From positions 322,001 through 386,000 of the forward strand of contig CAJIZV010000003.1 of NCBI GenBank assembly GCA_905181935.1: DNA of 64,000 nt. Direction: 5' to 3'. The stretch's first letter is position 1. Every line of letters begins with the position of its first letter. This document shows positions 18,429-29,264 of this stretch, one piece after another. A model generated the notes under the pieces. The model saw only the letters and a list, made by a program, of their open reading frames with translations, was not told the origin of the DNA and ran no database searches. The stretch comes from an uncultured Amylibacter sp. GTDB lineage: Bacteria; Pseudomonadota; Alphaproteobacteria; Rhodobacterales; Rhodobacteraceae. A program made the translations under genes and the position numbers.

Positions 18429-19184
18429 ATGAAAAAACCTGAAATTTTGATTACTGCGCAGGGTCGTAAAATAGCATATCACAAAACAGATGGCGAAGGA
18501 CCTGGCGTCGTTTTTTTAGGTGGCTTCTCATCTGACATGGATGGCACTAAAGCCGTTCATTTAGAGAATTGGGCTCGAAAACTTAGACGTGCATTTATAC
18601 GGTTTGATTATTCGGGCCATGGTCAAAGTTCAGAACAGTTTGTTGATGGGTGTATTGGAGACTGGGCTGAAGATGCATTTGAAGTGATTTCACATTTGAC
18701 AAGTGGGCCGCAAATTTTGGTTGGTTCATCTATGGGAGGGTGGATAACTTTATTAATGGCAAAGCTCATACCCAACAAGGTTGCAGGTATGGTAGGTATT
18801 GCAGCTGCACCTGATTTCACAGAAGATAGTATGTGGGATTGGATGGATGAAATGATGCGCGCAACTCTAATGCGCACTGGTGTAGTTTATATTCCTAGTG
18901 AATATGGCAAACCATATCCAATTACCAAACACTTGATTGAAGATGGGCGAAAACAATTAGTTTTACGTTCAGAGTTGAAATTGCCGTTTCCTGTTAGGTT
19001 ATTGCATGGCACTGCAGACAATGACGTTAAATTAGATGTAGCATTACGTTTAGTTGAACATGCCCAAGGTCCTGATATTAAATTAAGCATAATTAAAGAT
19101 GCTGACCATAGATTTTCAGATGATAAATGTTTAAGTTTAATTTGTGAAGCTATCCACTCAGTGATAGAATCAGGCTATAAATGA
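18429..19184 (+). CDS. Alpha/beta hydrolase (ABHD10-like)
   Basis: A 251-aa soluble hydrolase. The nucleophile elbow is VGSSMGGW near residue 100. The acid is probably the aspartate in HGTADNDV and the histidine is in DADHRFSD, giving a complete catalytic triad. VVFLGGFSSDMDGTKA forms the oxyanion-side loop. Related proteins act as thioesterases or depalmitoylases, but the substrate here is unknown. A ribosome site (AAAGAGGC) precedes the ATG. It stands alone, divergent from thrS. Confidence 0.88.
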   Translation: MKKPEILITAQGRKIAYHKTDGEGPGVVFLGGFSSDMDGTKAVHLENWARKLRRAFIRFDYSGHGQSSEQFVDGCIGDWAEDAFEVISHLTSGPQILVGSSMGGWITLLMAKLIPNKVAGMVGIAAAPDFTEDSMWDWMDEMMRATLMRTGVVYIPSEYGKPYPITKHLIEDGRKQLVLRSELKLPFPVRLLHGTADNDVKLDVALRLVEHAQGPDIKLSIIKDADHRFSDDKCLSLICEAIHSVIESGYK

Positions 19185-19213
19185 GACTCTTACAGCGTTC
19201 ACCTAAGCATTGA

Positions 19214-19417
19214 TTATAGTAAAATTCCGACAATCACCAAACCAAGTCCAATAGCAGATAAAAGAAAAGATATTAAATTAACTGCTACAAGGCTTTTAAG
19301 CTGGCTGGATAGTTCTTCCCCCTTCAAGCCTGCATTGCGTGCTTTGAATGCTTTAATTATGCAAAAGATTAGGCCTGCTAGGCCTAAAAGTGTGACTATT
19401 GCACCTATAATAACCAT
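19214..19417 (-). CDS. Small two-helix membrane protein
   Basis: A 67-aa protein with two predicted membrane helices (about 2-24 and 44-66) joined by a charged loop (KAFKARNAGLKGEELSSQLK). The helix-basic loop-helix pattern and the RNAGL loop match a short hypothetical protein I associate with roseobacter genomes. No function is known. Convergent with the hydrolase and divergent from gapR. Confidence 0.7.
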   Translation of the reverse strand: MVIIGAIVTLLGLAGLIFCIIKAFKARNAGLKGEELSSQLKSLVAVNLISFLLSAIGLGLVIVGILL

Positions 19418-19478
19418 GAATTTAGTCCTTATTTTTTTATCAATTAATAGTAAAAATTTAATAACTTTTATTACCCCA

Positions 19479-19501
19479 GCCCTTGCGGATGCGGCAAGGG
19501 C
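19479..19501. promoter_or_regulatory. GC-rich hairpin upstream of gapR
   Basis: GCCCTTGC (19479-19486) and GCAAGGGC (19494-19501) form a perfect 8-pair stem around a 7-base loop in otherwise very AT-rich sequence. It sits 37 bases before gapR and upstream of the divergent small-membrane-protein gene. No T run follows on either strand, so a 5' leader structure or binding site is more likely than a terminator. Confidence 0.4.
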
Positions 19502-19538
19502 AAAGTAGTCATTTGTTCAGTAATAATAGGGGTTATCC

Positions 19539-19796
19539 ATGAACGAAGAAACAAGCCAATCAACTTACCGAGTGGCATCGGATGAAATACGTGCTTTTAT
19601 TGAACGGTTTGAACGTTTGGATGCAGAGAAAAAAGATATTGCTGATCAACAAAAAGAAGTGATGGCTGAAGCTAAAGGCCGTGGCTATGATACTAAAGTT
19701 CTACGAAAAATAGTTGGACTTCGCAAACGCGAGCCACATGAAATTTCAGAAGAAGAAGCCGTTCTTGAATTATATAAAGAAGCGCTTGGAATGTAA
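19539..19796 (+). CDS. gapR: GapR-family nucleoid-associated protein (DUF2312)
   Basis: An 85-aa DNA-binding protein of the alphaproteobacterial GapR family, which in Caulobacter binds AT-rich and overtwisted DNA ahead of replication and transcription. The family core is clear: [51 protein letters not shown] (about 13-63), an antiparallel coiled coil of the dimer, followed by [14 protein letters not shown] ribosome site (AATAGGGG) precedes the ATG. It may be especially needed in an AT-rich genome. Confidence 0.93.
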   Translation: MNEETSQSTYRVASDEIRAFIERFERLDAEKKDIADQQKEVMAEAKGRGYDTKVLRKIVGLRKREPHEISEEEAVLELYKEALGM

Positions 19797-19929
19797 TTAA
19801 AGCCCAGGTTATGCTAATAGTGTAATCTGGTAACATTTTATTTTTTATCGAATTATTAATATGATATTTTTAGTTTAACATTTAACCATTACTTGACATA
19901 CAAATGGCCATAAGATTAGTGAAAATAAA

Positions 19930-21585
19930 ATGGCAAACAAATTAGACATGAGGATAAGCCTCAAAAATAAACTAAATTGGGATCGTTGGGCAGTATTTGC
20001 GCTACTAATTTCGACGCTTGTTCTCTTACCTATTGCAACCGTAGTTTGGCTTGCTTTTTTTCCTACTGAAAATATTTGGCCACATTTGGTTGCAACGAGC
20101 CTACCTCGCTATTTATCTAATTCATTAATTATTATGGGGTCAGTTGCAATTATTTCCAGCGTGATTGGTACTGGCTGTGCATGGATGGTGGTTACAAAGG
20201 AATTCCCAATGCGCCGCACCTTAGAATGGGTTTTATTATTTCCATTGGCAATTCCAGCATATATTGGTGCGTATAGTTTTGTTGATTTCTGGGAATATGC
20301 TGGCCCTGCACAAACATTTCTTCGGGAATGGTTCAGTTGGTCAAATTCTACTGATTATTATTTTCCACCAGTAAGATCGCTTGGTGCAGCAATTTTCGTT
20401 ATAGCTATGTCACTATATCCTTATGTTTATTTGTTAGCACGAGCAGCATTTCGTGACCAGTCTAGTCGTACGTTTGAAGTATCAAGAGCGTTAGGTGCTG
20501 GTCCTTGGCGTGCATTTTGGACTGTTTCGTTGCCTTTAGCCCGACCTGCAATAGCTATTGGAATTGCTTTGGTTATGATGGAAGCATTAAATGATTTTGG
20601 TGCGGTAGAATATTTTGCGGTTCAAACACTCACTACAGGAATATTTACAGTTTGGTTAGAAGCATCAAATGTTGGTGGTGCGGCACAAATTGCAATGATT
20701 ATTTTTATAGTTGTTATTTTTTTGGTACTCTTAGAAAGGTTTAGCCGTCGTAAGATGCGAGTGCATCAAAGGGATAACCAATCTATAGTACCTGTGCGTG
20801 ATAGCCTTTCTTCCTGGCATGGAGTTTTGGTTATGTTGCTTTGCACTTTACCCGTCTTATTTGGTTTTATTATGCCCTTTATTATTATGCTTGATCATGC
20901 TTTGAGTGTTGATGATATTTGGACTAACTCTATTTTTCTGCGCGCAGCATGGACTTCTATTTGGGTAGGGTTTTTAGCTTCTATGCTGACTGTTGGTGCA
21001 GCATTAATTTTGATTTTTGCAATACGTTCTTCGCGATCTAGTATACCAAAAATAATAGCACCGATTGCTACTATAGGTTACGCTGCACCCGGTGCAGTTC
21101 TTGCTTTAGGAATTCTTTTACCAATGGCATATTTTGATAGAAATCTTGCTGATTTAGTTGAAAAAATTACAGGAACAGACATTGGTCTTCTTCTTACAGG
21201 ATCTGCAGCTGCAGTTATCTTTGCTTACAGTGTAAGGTTTTTTGCTCTAGCATTTGGATCCATTGATAGTGCTATGGGTCGATTTTCACCAAACATTGGT
21301 CATGCTGCAAGGTCGTTAGGTTTAAGCCCAACTCAGACGTTAGTTCGTGTCCATGTCCCAATGATTTGGTCATCGATGCTAATTGCACTACTACTTGTCT
21401 TCGTTGATAGTATTAAAGAATTACCTGCAACATTGTTATTACGTCCTTTTGGTTTTGATACTTTATCAACGCAAATATATAACTCAGCGTCACTGGAGGA
21501 TATTCAGGGGGCATCTGGTGCATCAATAGTAGTAATATTAGTTGGAATGATAGCCGTTGGCGTAATTGCGCGTGCATCACGATGA
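19930..21585 (+). CDS. Iron(III)-type ABC transporter permease with two fused permease domains (FbpB-like)
   Basis: A 551-aa inner-membrane protein with about 12 helices in two homologous halves. Each half has the ABC coupling loop: EVSRALGAGPWRAFWTVSLPLARPAI near 185 and HAARSLGLSPTQTLVRVHVPM near 455. Two-domain permeases of this kind belong to ferric iron importers (FbpB/SfuB), with thiamine permeases as the alternative. Neither the binding protein nor the ATPase is adjacent: upstream is gapR and downstream is a LysE exporter. The partners must be elsewhere, or the system is incomplete. No strong ribosome site precedes the chosen ATG. Confidence 0.85.
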   Translation: MANKLDMRISLKNKLNWDRWAVFALLISTLVLLPIATVVWLAFFPTENIWPHLVATSLPRYLSNSLIIMGSVAIISSVIGTGCAWMVVTKEFPMRRTLEWVLLFPLAIPAYIGAYSFVDFWEYAGPAQTFLREWFSWSNSTDYYFPPVRSLGAAIFVIAMSLYPYVYLLARAAFRDQSSRTFEVSRALGAGPWRAFWTVSLPLARPAIAIGIALVMMEALNDFGAVEYFAVQTLTTGIFTVWLEASNVGGAAQIAMIIFIVVIFLVLLERFSRRKMRVHQRDNQSIVPVRDSLSSWHGVLVMLLCTLPVLFGFIMPFIIMLDHALSVDDIWTNSIFLRAAWTSIWVGFLASMLTVGAALILIFAIRSSRSSIPKIIAPIATIGYAAPGAVLALGILLPMAYFDRNLADLVEKITGTDIGLLLTGSAAAVIFAYSVRFFALAFGSIDSAMGRFSPNIGHAARSLGLSPTQTLVRVHVPMIWSSMLIALLLVFVDSIKELPATLLLRPFGFDTLSTQIYNSASLEDIQGASGASIVVILVGMIAVGVIARASR

Positions 21586-22208
21586 TACCGCTAGATACAG
21601 CCCTTACATTTTTTGGATTTGCTGTTGCATTGGCGATTTTGCCTGGCCCTGATAACATATTTGTATTGACGCAATCTGCGTTGTATGGGCGATTATCTGG
21701 GATATTTGTTACTTTAGGTTTGGCAACTGGATTAATATTTCATACATCTGCTGTTGCATTTGGTGTTGCTGCAGTTTTTGAAACCTCCCAATTTGCATTT
21801 AATACCTTAAAATATTTAGGTGCAATTTATTTAATTTATCTTGCCTATAAAGCGTTTCGCGCTTCTGGCACAAAATTAGATAATGAAAATCCGCCTAAAG
21901 AACCTTGGATAATATTGTACAGGCGTGGCTTAATAATGAATATTGCTAATCCTAAAGTGACTATATTTTTTCTAGCGTTTCTGCCACAGTTTGTAGACCC
22001 ACAGTTGGGTGCAATAGTGCCGCAGTTTTATCAATTAGGTGGGCTGATGATTATAGCCACTATTATTATGTTTACATCAATTGCATTGGCAGCGGGTATT
22101 TTGGGGAATTGGTTGCGTAGTTCACACACTGCAATGCTTTGGATGAACCGTTTAGCTGGTTCCATCTTTATTGTTTTAGCGGTGAAGCTAGCTTTTGCAA
22201 AAAAATAA
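21582..22208 (+). CDS. LysE/RhtB-family amino-acid exporter
   Basis: A 208-aa membrane protein with about six helices. ALAILPGPDNIFVLTQSALYGRLSGIFVTLGLATG is the conserved N-terminal LysE motif, and GLIMNIANPKVTIFFLAFLPQFVDP is the conserved central segment. Members export amino acids or related small molecules; the substrate is not predictable. The start overlaps the permease stop (ATGA), so the two are translated together even though no functional link is obvious. Confidence 0.9.
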   Translation: MIPLDTALTFFGFAVALAILPGPDNIFVLTQSALYGRLSGIFVTLGLATGLIFHTSAVAFGVAAVFETSQFAFNTLKYLGAIYLIYLAYKAFRASGTKLDNENPPKEPWIILYRRGLIMNIANPKVTIFFLAFLPQFVDPQLGAIVPQFYQLGGLMIIATIIMFTSIALAAGILGNWLRSSHTAMLWMNRLAGSIFIVLAVKLAFAKK

Positions 22209-22239
22209 GTTGTAGAAATTTTTCCTAGACCTAAAGATA

Positions 22240-25200
22240 CTACGCTTCAAATTCTATTAGCAAATCTTTAGCATCTACCTGAGATCCTGCAGGGGCATGA
22301 ATAGCTTTAATTATTCCATCAGCTTCAGCACTTATACCAGTTTCCATTTTCATAGCTTCTATGGTGCATAACAAATCCCCTGCGTTAATATTCTGTCCTA
22401 TGGTTACGATTACAGAACTTATGACACCTGGCATTGGAGCGCCAATATGTGCGGTATTGTTTGCCTCGGCTACAACACGTTTAGTGGTTGTTGCAGCTTT
22501 AGATCTATCAGTGACACGGGCAGTTCGGGGTTGACCATTTAGCTCAAAAAATACGCGAGCTTTGCCTTCTTCGTCGGCATCACCCACAGCTATTAAATGG
22601 ATTTCTAATGTTTTTCCGGGATCAATTTCTACGCTTATTTCATCACGTGATTTCATTCCGTAAAAAAATGTATTTGTTGGTAAAGTTCTTACAGGACCAT
22701 AATCACGATGGCGACTTCGGTAGTCTAAAAATACTTTAGGATACATCAAGTAGCCATTCAAATCTTCACTGTCGACAGTAGTACCTTCTAAGAGGTTCGA
22801 AAGTTCAATTTTTTTAGCAGATAAATCTAATGGTTTTAGATGCTCACCAGGGCGTGATGTATCTGGTTTTTCTCCCTTAAGAACCTTTGACATGATCTTA
22901 TTAGGAAAGCCACCTTCAGGTTGCCCCAGATTGCCACGCATCATATCAACAACACTTTCAGGGAAAGCGACATCCGTGGTAGGATTTTCTACATCATCAC
23001 GTGATAAATCCTGAGTTACCATCATTAAAGCCATGTCGCCAACAACTTTTGAAGATGGTGTTACTTTGACAATGTCTCCAAACATTTGGTTTACATCAGC
23101 ATAGGTATTAGCAACTTCTGGCCAACGCTCTTCTAGCCCTAGCGAACGTGCTTGTGCTTTGAGATTGGTAAATTGCCCTCCGGGCATTTCGTGTAAATAT
23201 ACTTCTGATGCTGGTGCAGATATACCACTTTCAAATGCTGTATATTGTTTGCGAACACCTTCCCAATAATCATTTATTCCACGAACAGATTCAATATTTA
23301 AGCCTGTATCACGTTTAGTATGGCGTAAACTTTCTACAATTGAACCCAAGCATGGTTGTGATGTTCCACCTGAGAATGCATCCATGGCTACATCAACTGC
23401 ATCAACGCCGGCATCGGCAGCCGCCAAAATTGTGGCTCCAGCTATACCTGATGTATCATGTGTATGAAAATGTATCGGTAAGCCAACTTCATTCCTTAAA
23501 GCTTTTACTAAAATGCGAGCAGCAGCAGGTTTCAACAGACCTGCCATGTCTTTGAGACCTAAAATATGTGCACCAGCTGATTTTAATTCTTTACCCATTT
23601 TAACATAATAGTTTAGATTATATTTAGCCCGATCTGGGTTTAATATATCACCAGTATAACAAACGGTTCCTTCACAGATCTTACCATTTTCAACAACAGC
23701 ATCCATTGCAACACGCATATTTTCCACCCAGTTTAAACTGTCAAATACACGGAATATATCAATGCCAGTTTCAGCGGCTTGTCGTACAAATTCTTGCACC
23801 ACATTATCAGGATAGTTGGTATAACCAACGCCGTTACTTGCACGTAATAACATCTGAGTCATTAGGTTTGGCATCTTAATGCGCAGATCTCGAAGACGTT
23901 GCCATGGGCATTCTTGCAAGAAGCGATAAGCTACATCAAACGTTGCACCGCCCCAGCATTCCATAGAAAAAAGCTGAGGTAAGTTGTGAGCATATGAATC
24001 GGCAATTTTGATCATATCAAAACTACGCATACGGGTTGCTAATAGTGATTGGTGTCCATCCCGCATTGTTGTGTCAGTAATTAATAATTGGCTTTGATCA
24101 GCCATCCAATTAGCGACAGCTTGTGGGCCTTTTTCTTCTAGCAAATTACGCGTGCCATATGATGGTTTAGCCGCACTATTTATTGGAAGCTTTGGTGACT
24201 TAGCATTTGCATCTGGCATTGGACGGCCACGAACATCTGGGTGGCCATTTACAGTAATATCTGCAATAAAATTTAAAATCTTTGTAGCTCGGTCACGGCG
24301 AGGTTTGAAATCAAAAAGCTCAGGTGTATTATCAATAAATGTTGTACTATAGGTATTGTTCAAAAACGTTGGATGTTTTAATAAATTTATTACAAACGCA
24401 ATATTAGTCGAAACGCCTCGAATTCGAAATTCACGCAATGCACGATCCATACGTGCAATTGCGTTTTCAGGGCTAGATGCTTTTGATGTAATTTTCACTA
24501 ATAAACTGTCGTAATACCGTGTGATCACAGCACCTGAATATGCGGTACCACCGTCCAGCCGAATGCCAAGACCGGTGGCTGACCTATATGCAGCTATACG
24601 GCCATAATCTGGAATGAAATTGTTTTGTGGATCTTCGGTGGTAATACGTGTTTGAAGTGCGTGCCCGTTTAATTTAATATCTGCTTGGCTTTGAGCTCCT
24701 GTGGCGCGCGCCAGTGTCTTACCTTCGGCAATTTTAATTTGCGCTCGAACTATATCAATACCTGTAACTTCTTCAGTAACAGTGTGTTCCACCTGAACAC
24801 GTGGGTTAACTTCTATAAAGAAGAATTCTTCGGTGTTCATATCCATAAGAAATTCAACTGTACCAGCACATTCATAGCCAACATGTGCACATATCTTGCG
24901 CCCTAAGTTACAAATTTCTGTACGCTGTTCTTCCGTTAGATATGGAGCTGGTGCACGTTCTACAACTTTTTGATTGCGGCGCTGTACAGAGCAATCACGC
25001 TCAAATAAATGATAAATTTCACCAAAACTATCGCCTAAAATTTGAACTTCAACATGTCGTGCACGTTGGACAAGGCGTTCAAGATACCCTTCGCCATTAC
25101 CAAATGCAGCTTCAGCTTCACGACGACCCTCCAGAACTTTTTCTTCAAGTTCATCAGCATTCATAATTGGGCGCATACCTCGCCCTCCGCCACCCCATGA

Positions 25201-25686
25201 TGCTTTTAGCATAAAAGGATAACCAACTTTGTTTGCCATGCGACGTACTTCGTCCATGTCATCTGGCAATACTTCGGTGGCAGGAACGACAGGAACACCA
25301 GCAGCCATTGCAACTTTACGTGCTGATGCTTTGTCACCTAACTCCCGCATTGTTTTCGCTTTTGGGCCAATAAATTTTATACCAGCCTCTTCGCAAGCAT
25401 CCACAAAATTTGGATTTTCCGATAAAAGACCATAGCCAGGGTGTATAGCGTCAGCACCAGACATTTTTGCTACACGAATAATTTCTGAGATTGATAAATA
25501 TGCTGCAACTGGGCCCATGCCTTCACCAATGCGATATGCTTCATCAGCCTTGAAACGGTGTAATCCAAGTTTATCTTCCTCAGCATAAACTGCGACTGTT
25601 TTTTTTCCCATTTCATTTGCAGCTCGCATGATTCGAATTGCGATTTCACCACGGTTAGCAATAAGAATTTTTTTAAAATTTTTCAT
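22240..25686 (-). CDS. pyc: Pyruvate carboxylase
   Basis: Biotin enzyme that converts pyruvate and bicarbonate to oxaloacetate, replenishing the TCA cycle. The single 1148-aa chain has biotin carboxylase (about 1-450, starting KKILIANRGEIAIRIMRAANE, with the ATP-grasp region WGGGGRGMR), carboxyltransferase (about 530-800, with DTTMRDGHQSLLATRMR and the metal-binding HFHTHDTSG), the allosteric linker, and a C-terminal biotinyl domain with the lysine in CTIEAMKMETG. Full length for the alpha4 type. It forms a separate minus-strand unit; about 270 AT-rich bases without a recognisable gene separate it from carB. Confidence 0.97.
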   Translation of the reverse strand: MKNFKKILIANRGEIAIRIMRAANEMGKKTVAVYAEEDKLGLHRFKADEAYRIGEGMGPVAAYLSISEIIRVAKMSGADAIHPGYGLLSENPNFVDACEEAGIKFIGPKAKTMRELGDKASARKVAMAAGVPVVPATEVLPDDMDEVRRMANKVGYPFMLKASWGGGGRGMRPIMNADELEEKVLEGRREAEAAFGNGEGYLERLVQRARHVEVQILGDSFGEIYHLFERDCSVQRRNQKVVERAPAPYLTEEQRTEICNLGRKICAHVGYECAGTVEFLMDMNTEEFFFIEVNPRVQVEHTVTEEVTGIDIVRAQIKIAEGKTLARATGAQSQADIKLNGHALQTRITTEDPQNNFIPDYGRIAAYRSATGLGIRLDGGTAYSGAVITRYYDSLLVKITSKASSPENAIARMDRALREFRIRGVSTNIAFVINLLKHPTFLNNTYSTTFIDNTPELFDFKPRRDRATKILNFIADITVNGHPDVRGRPMPDANAKSPKLPINSAAKPSYGTRNLLEEKGPQAVANWMADQSQLLITDTTMRDGHQSLLATRMRSFDMIKIADSYAHNLPQLFSMECWGGATFDVAYRFLQECPWQRLRDLRIKMPNLMTQMLLRASNGVGYTNYPDNVVQEFVRQAAETGIDIFRVFDSLNWVENMRVAMDAVVENGKICEGTVCYTGDILNPDRAKYNLNYYVKMGKELKSAGAHILGLKDMAGLLKPAAARILVKALRNEVGLPIHFHTHDTSGIAGATILAAADAGVDAVDVAMDAFSGGTSQPCLGSIVESLRHTKRDTGLNIESVRGINDYWEGVRKQYTAFESGISAPASEVYLHEMPGGQFTNLKAQARSLGLEERWPEVANTYADVNQMFGDIVKVTPSSKVVGDMALMMVTQDLSRDDVENPTTDVAFPESVVDMMRGNLGQPEGGFPNKIMSKVLKGEKPDTSRPGEHLKPLDLSAKKIELSNLLEGTTVDSEDLNGYLMYPKVFLDYRSRHRDYGPVRTLPTNTFFYGMKSRDEISVEIDPGKTLEIHLIAVGDADEEGKARVFFELNGQPRTARVTDRSKAATTTKRVVAEANNTAHIGAPMPGVISSVIVTIGQNINAGDLLCTIEAMKMETGISAEADGIIKAIHAPAGSQVDAKDLLIEFEA

Positions 25687-25958
25687 TTGATATCCGTTTC
25701 GGCTAATAATACTGAAAAAATACTATTTTGGTTATTGTTCAAACTTGGTTCACGGGCGTATTGGTGAGATCTTGGTTGATATAAAACATTATTAATACAT
25801 TTTTATATTTTTAACAGCTGTGTAATTGTTATCAATCATAAAAGCTAATTTTTTTACTATTCAATCTTTTTTTGATCAGAAAATGGACACTAGATTTTTT
25901 ATCTACATGTAAACTTTTATTAATATTTTAGAGCCGTGCTCAATACAAAAAGAATTTA

Positions 25959-28900
25959 TTATTTTAGATTTTGATAATTTTGCAAAGCATTAACTTCAAG
26001 CTCATTGTTCTCTGCCTCACGGATAGCTTTTGCTGCTGCGTTTGAGGCTGCCGCAGTGGTGTAATAACATATTTTATTTGATAAAGCAGCTGCCCGAATA
26101 TAGCGACTGTCAGTTAAGCTTTGATTGTCATCTGTCGTATTAAAAATTAAATCTATCTCATTATTTTTCAATGAGTCTACGATGTTTGGTTGGCCCTCAT
26201 AAACTTTTTTAACACGATTATTTAGCACGCCGCCTTCTGTTAGCCAACTCGATGTACCTCCAGTGGCCACAATCTTAAATCCAAGTGCAAAAAGAATTTT
26301 TGCAGCTTCAAGAATTAGTGGACCTTTGTCACCTGTTTTCACAGAGATAAATACAGTACCAAAAGTAGGTAATGGTGTTGAGGCACCTAGTTGTGATTTA
26401 AAAAAAGCACGTTCGAAATTTTTATCTAAACCCATCACTTCGCCGGTAGAACGCATTTCAGGACCCAAGAGTGCATCAACGCCGGGGAACCTGTTAAATG
26501 GCATTACTGCCTCTTTAACTGCAAAGTGATTTGGAGAGGGTGATTTAAGCTCAAAATTGGTTAATGGTTCACCCGCCATTACACGTGCAGCTATTGCTGC
26601 GATTGGTGAATTAATTGCTTTGGCCACAAATGGGACTGTACGCGATGCGCGTGGATTAACTTCTAAAATAAAAATATCTTCATCTTTAATCGCAAATTGA
26701 ATGTTCATTAATCCAACTACGTTTAATCCTAAAGCTAAAGCTTTGGTTTGGCCGATCATATCATCAATTTGATGTTGGGGAAGTGAGTAAGGTGGCAATG
26801 AACATGCGCTATCACCCGAGTGGACACCTGCTTCTTCAATGTGTTGCATTATACCTGCAACGTGTACGTTTTTTCCATCTGAGAGGGCATCTACGTCAAC
26901 TTCGATGGCACCCACAAGGTAACTGTCTAATAGTACTGGGCTGTCTCCAGATACTATAACGGCCTCTTTGATGTAACGCGTTAATTGCTCGTCTGAGCGA
27001 ATTATTTCCATAGCGCGCCCGCCCAAAACATAAGATGGGCGGATTACTAAGGGATATCCAACATCGGCAGCTATGATAAATGCTTCATCATCATTGTGTG
27101 CAATACCGTTATACGGTTGTTTAAGTTCTAATTTTTCCAGTAATTTTTGGAACCGTTCGCGATCTTCAGCTAAATCAATAGAATCTGGCGTCGTCCCTAG
27201 TATTGGTATTCCTTCAGCTTCTAGATCATTTGCCAACTTTAAGGGAGTTTGCCCGCCTAATTGCACAATAACACCATGTAATGTACCATTTTCTTGTTCG
27301 ATACGTAGAATCTCCATTACAGATTCCATCGTTACAGGCTCAAAATATAAACGATCTGACGTGTCATAGTCTGTTGAAACTGTTTCCGGATTACAATTGA
27401 TCATAATAGTTTCGTAACCAGCTTTTGTTAATGCATAACATGCATGACAACAGCAATAATCAAACTCAATGCCTTGGCCAATACGATTTGGCCCACCACC
27501 TAATATAACAATTTTTTTGCGATCCGAGGGCCAAGCTTCGCATTCGACCTCGCCCATAGCATCAGCTTCATATGTAGAATACATATATGGGGTTTGCGCT
27601 TCAAATTCTGCAGCACAGGTATCGATGCGTTTAAATACTGCAACAACACCTAATGCATTTCGAGATACACGTATATCGCGTTCTTTTTTTCCGGTTAAGA
27701 TTGCTAATCGAGCATCAGAGAAGCCCATCATCTTAACTTCACGCATTTTTATTGCGTTATTTGGAAGACCATTTTTGATAATATCAGTTTCAACATCAAC
27801 TATCTCGCGAATGCGGTTTAAAAACCATGGATCGTATGATGTTGCAGCAATGATTTCATCATTTGATAAACCATGCCGCATGGCTTGGGCTATTAATATC
27901 ATACGATCTGGTGTCTGTTTAGAAATAGCCTGAATAATAGCTGGTTTTTCAGGTGCACCTGGGATGGCTATATCATCAAAACCAGTTAAACCAGTTTCTA
28001 ATGATGCTAATGCTTTTTGTAAAGATTCGTGAATCGTGCGCCCTATTGACATAACTTCACCAACAGATTTCATAGCAGTCCCCAAAATAGGTTCTGCGCC
28101 AGGAAACTTCTCAAAAGCAAAACGAGGAATCTTTGTAACAACGTAATCGATACTAGGCTCAAAGGAGGCAGGCGTTACACCCGTGATGTCGTTATCTAAT
28201 TCATCCAGTGTGTAACCAATTGCTAGTTTTGCTGCAATTTTAGCAATTGGAAATCCAGTAGCTTTTGATGCTAAAGCTGACGAACGTGACACCCGTGGGT
28301 TCATTTCAATTACAACCATTCGACCATCTTTAGGATTTACAGACCATTGAACATTTGAACCACCTGTTTCAACGCCTATTTCACGCAGCACGTTAATGGA
28401 ATGTGTTCGCATCATTTGATATTCTTTATCTGTGAGCGTTAATGCTGGAGCTACAGTTATTGAATCACCTGTATGGACGCCCATTGGGTCAACGTTTTCA
28501 ATTGCACAAACAATTATGGCATTGTCTGCTTTATCACGAACGACCTCCATTTCAAATTCTTTCCAACCTAATAAGCTTTCATCTATTAAGATTTGGCTTA
28601 CGGGTGATGCATCTAGTCCTGTGGTGCAAAAGTGAATAAACTCTTCACGATTATAAGCTATACCACCACCTGTACCGCCCATTGTAAATGCTGGACGAAT
28701 TATTGCTGGCAAGCCAATATCTTCTATGGCAGCCATGGATTCTCCAAGAGTATGGGCGATTGTAGCGCGAGGATTTTCGATCCCTAAGCGATCCATTGCT
28801 TCACGAAATAATTTACGGTCTTCAGCCATTTCAATTGCTTTACGATCAGCGCCAATTAATTCAATGCCATACTTTTTCAGGGTGCCATCTTCATCTAATG

Positions 28901-29219
28901 CTAACGCAGTATTTAATCCTGTTTGGCCGCCCATTGTTGGCAACAATACCATTTTATCTTCTGGGTATAGAGAAATTTCTTTTGCAATAATTTTAGCAAC
29001 AACCTCTGGTGTAATGGGTTCTATATAGGTTGCATCAGCCATATCTGGATCAGTCATAATTGTAGCTGGATTAGAGTTAACAAGAACTACTCGATACCCC
29101 TCTTCTTTTAATGCTTTGCATGCCTGAGCCCCTGAATAGTCGAACTCACATGCTTGGCCAATAATAATGGGGCCTGCACCGATGATCATAACTGTATTAA
29201 TATCGGTTCTTTTTGGCAT
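25959..29219 (-). CDS. carB: Carbamoyl-phosphate synthase large subunit
   Basis: Makes carbamoyl phosphate from bicarbonate, ammonia (passed from glutamine by CarA) and two ATP, feeding arginine and pyrimidine synthesis. The protein is about 1086 aa, with two homologous ATP-grasp halves: [19 protein letters not shown] near 15 and [20 protein letters not shown] near 565. A C-terminal MGS-type allosteric domain (about 940-1075, with [12 protein letters not shown]) completes it. I chose [17 protein letters not shown] as the start, with AAAGGG 8 bases upstream; a start at 29246 would add nine atypical residues. carA is not in the window. A 14-bp palindrome lies about 30 bases upstream. Confidence 0.97.
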   Translation of the reverse strand: MPKRTDINTVMIIGAGPIIIGQACEFDYSGAQACKALKEEGYRVVLVNSNPATIMTDPDMADATYIEPITPEVVAKIIAKEISLYPEDKMVLLPTMGGQTGLNTALALDEDGTLKKYGIELIGADRKAIEMAEDRKLFREAMDRLGIENPRATIAHTLGESMAAIEDIGLPAIIRPAFTMGGTGGGIAYNREEFIHFCTTGLDASPVSQILIDESLLGWKEFEMEVVRDKADNAIIVCAIENVDPMGVHTGDSITVAPALTLTDKEYQMMRTHSINVLREIGVETGGSNVQWSVNPKDGRMVVIEMNPRVSRSSALASKATGFPIAKIAAKLAIGYTLDELDNDITGVTPASFEPSIDYVVTKIPRFAFEKFPGAEPILGTAMKSVGEVMSIGRTIHESLQKALASLETGLTGFDDIAIPGAPEKPAIIQAISKQTPDRMILIAQAMRHGLSNDEIIAATSYDPWFLNRIREIVDVETDIIKNGLPNNAIKMREVKMMGFSDARLAILTGKKERDIRVSRNALGVVAVFKRIDTCAAEFEAQTPYMYSTYEADAMGEVECEAWPSDRKKIVILGGGPNRIGQGIEFDYCCCHACYALTKAGYETIMINCNPETVSTDYDTSDRLYFEPVTMESVMEILRIEQENGTLHGVIVQLGGQTPLKLANDLEAEGIPILGTTPDSIDLAEDRERFQKLLEKLELKQPYNGIAHNDDEAFIIAADVGYPLVIRPSYVLGGRAMEIIRSDEQLTRYIKEAVIVSGDSPVLLDSYLVGAIEVDVDALSDGKNVHVAGIMQHIEEAGVHSGDSACSLPPYSLPQHQIDDMIGQTKALALGLNVVGLMNIQFAIKDEDIFILEVNPRASRTVPFVAKAINSPIAAIAARVMAGEPLTNFELKSPSPNHFAVKEAVMPFNRFPGVDALLGPEMRSTGEVMGLDKNFERAFFKSQLGASTPLPTFGTVFISVKTGDKGPLILEAAKILFALGFKIVATGGTSSWLTEGGVLNNRVKKVYEGQPNIVDSLKNNEIDLIFNTTDDNQSLTDSRYIRAAALSNKICYYTTAAASNAAAKAIREAENNELEVNALQNYQNLK

Positions 29220-29250
29220 GGCATGGCCCTTTTGTCTGCCGCGCAAGGTG

Positions 29251-29264
29251 AATCACGCGTGATT
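29251..29264. promoter_or_regulatory. Perfect 14-bp palindrome upstream of carB
   Basis: AATCACGCGTGATT is a perfect inverted repeat 31 bases before the chosen carB ATG. With its flanking G it contains a GAATC (GANTC, CcrM-type) methylation site on one side. Its position suits an operator for a dimeric regulator. No regulator can be named. Confidence 0.4.

Noticed and set aside
24685..25166. Plus-strand ORFs inside pyc
   Set aside because: They are antisense to a full-length, well-conserved enzyme and have no independent support; the same applies to similar ORFs opposite carB, pabB, pit, murA and maeB.
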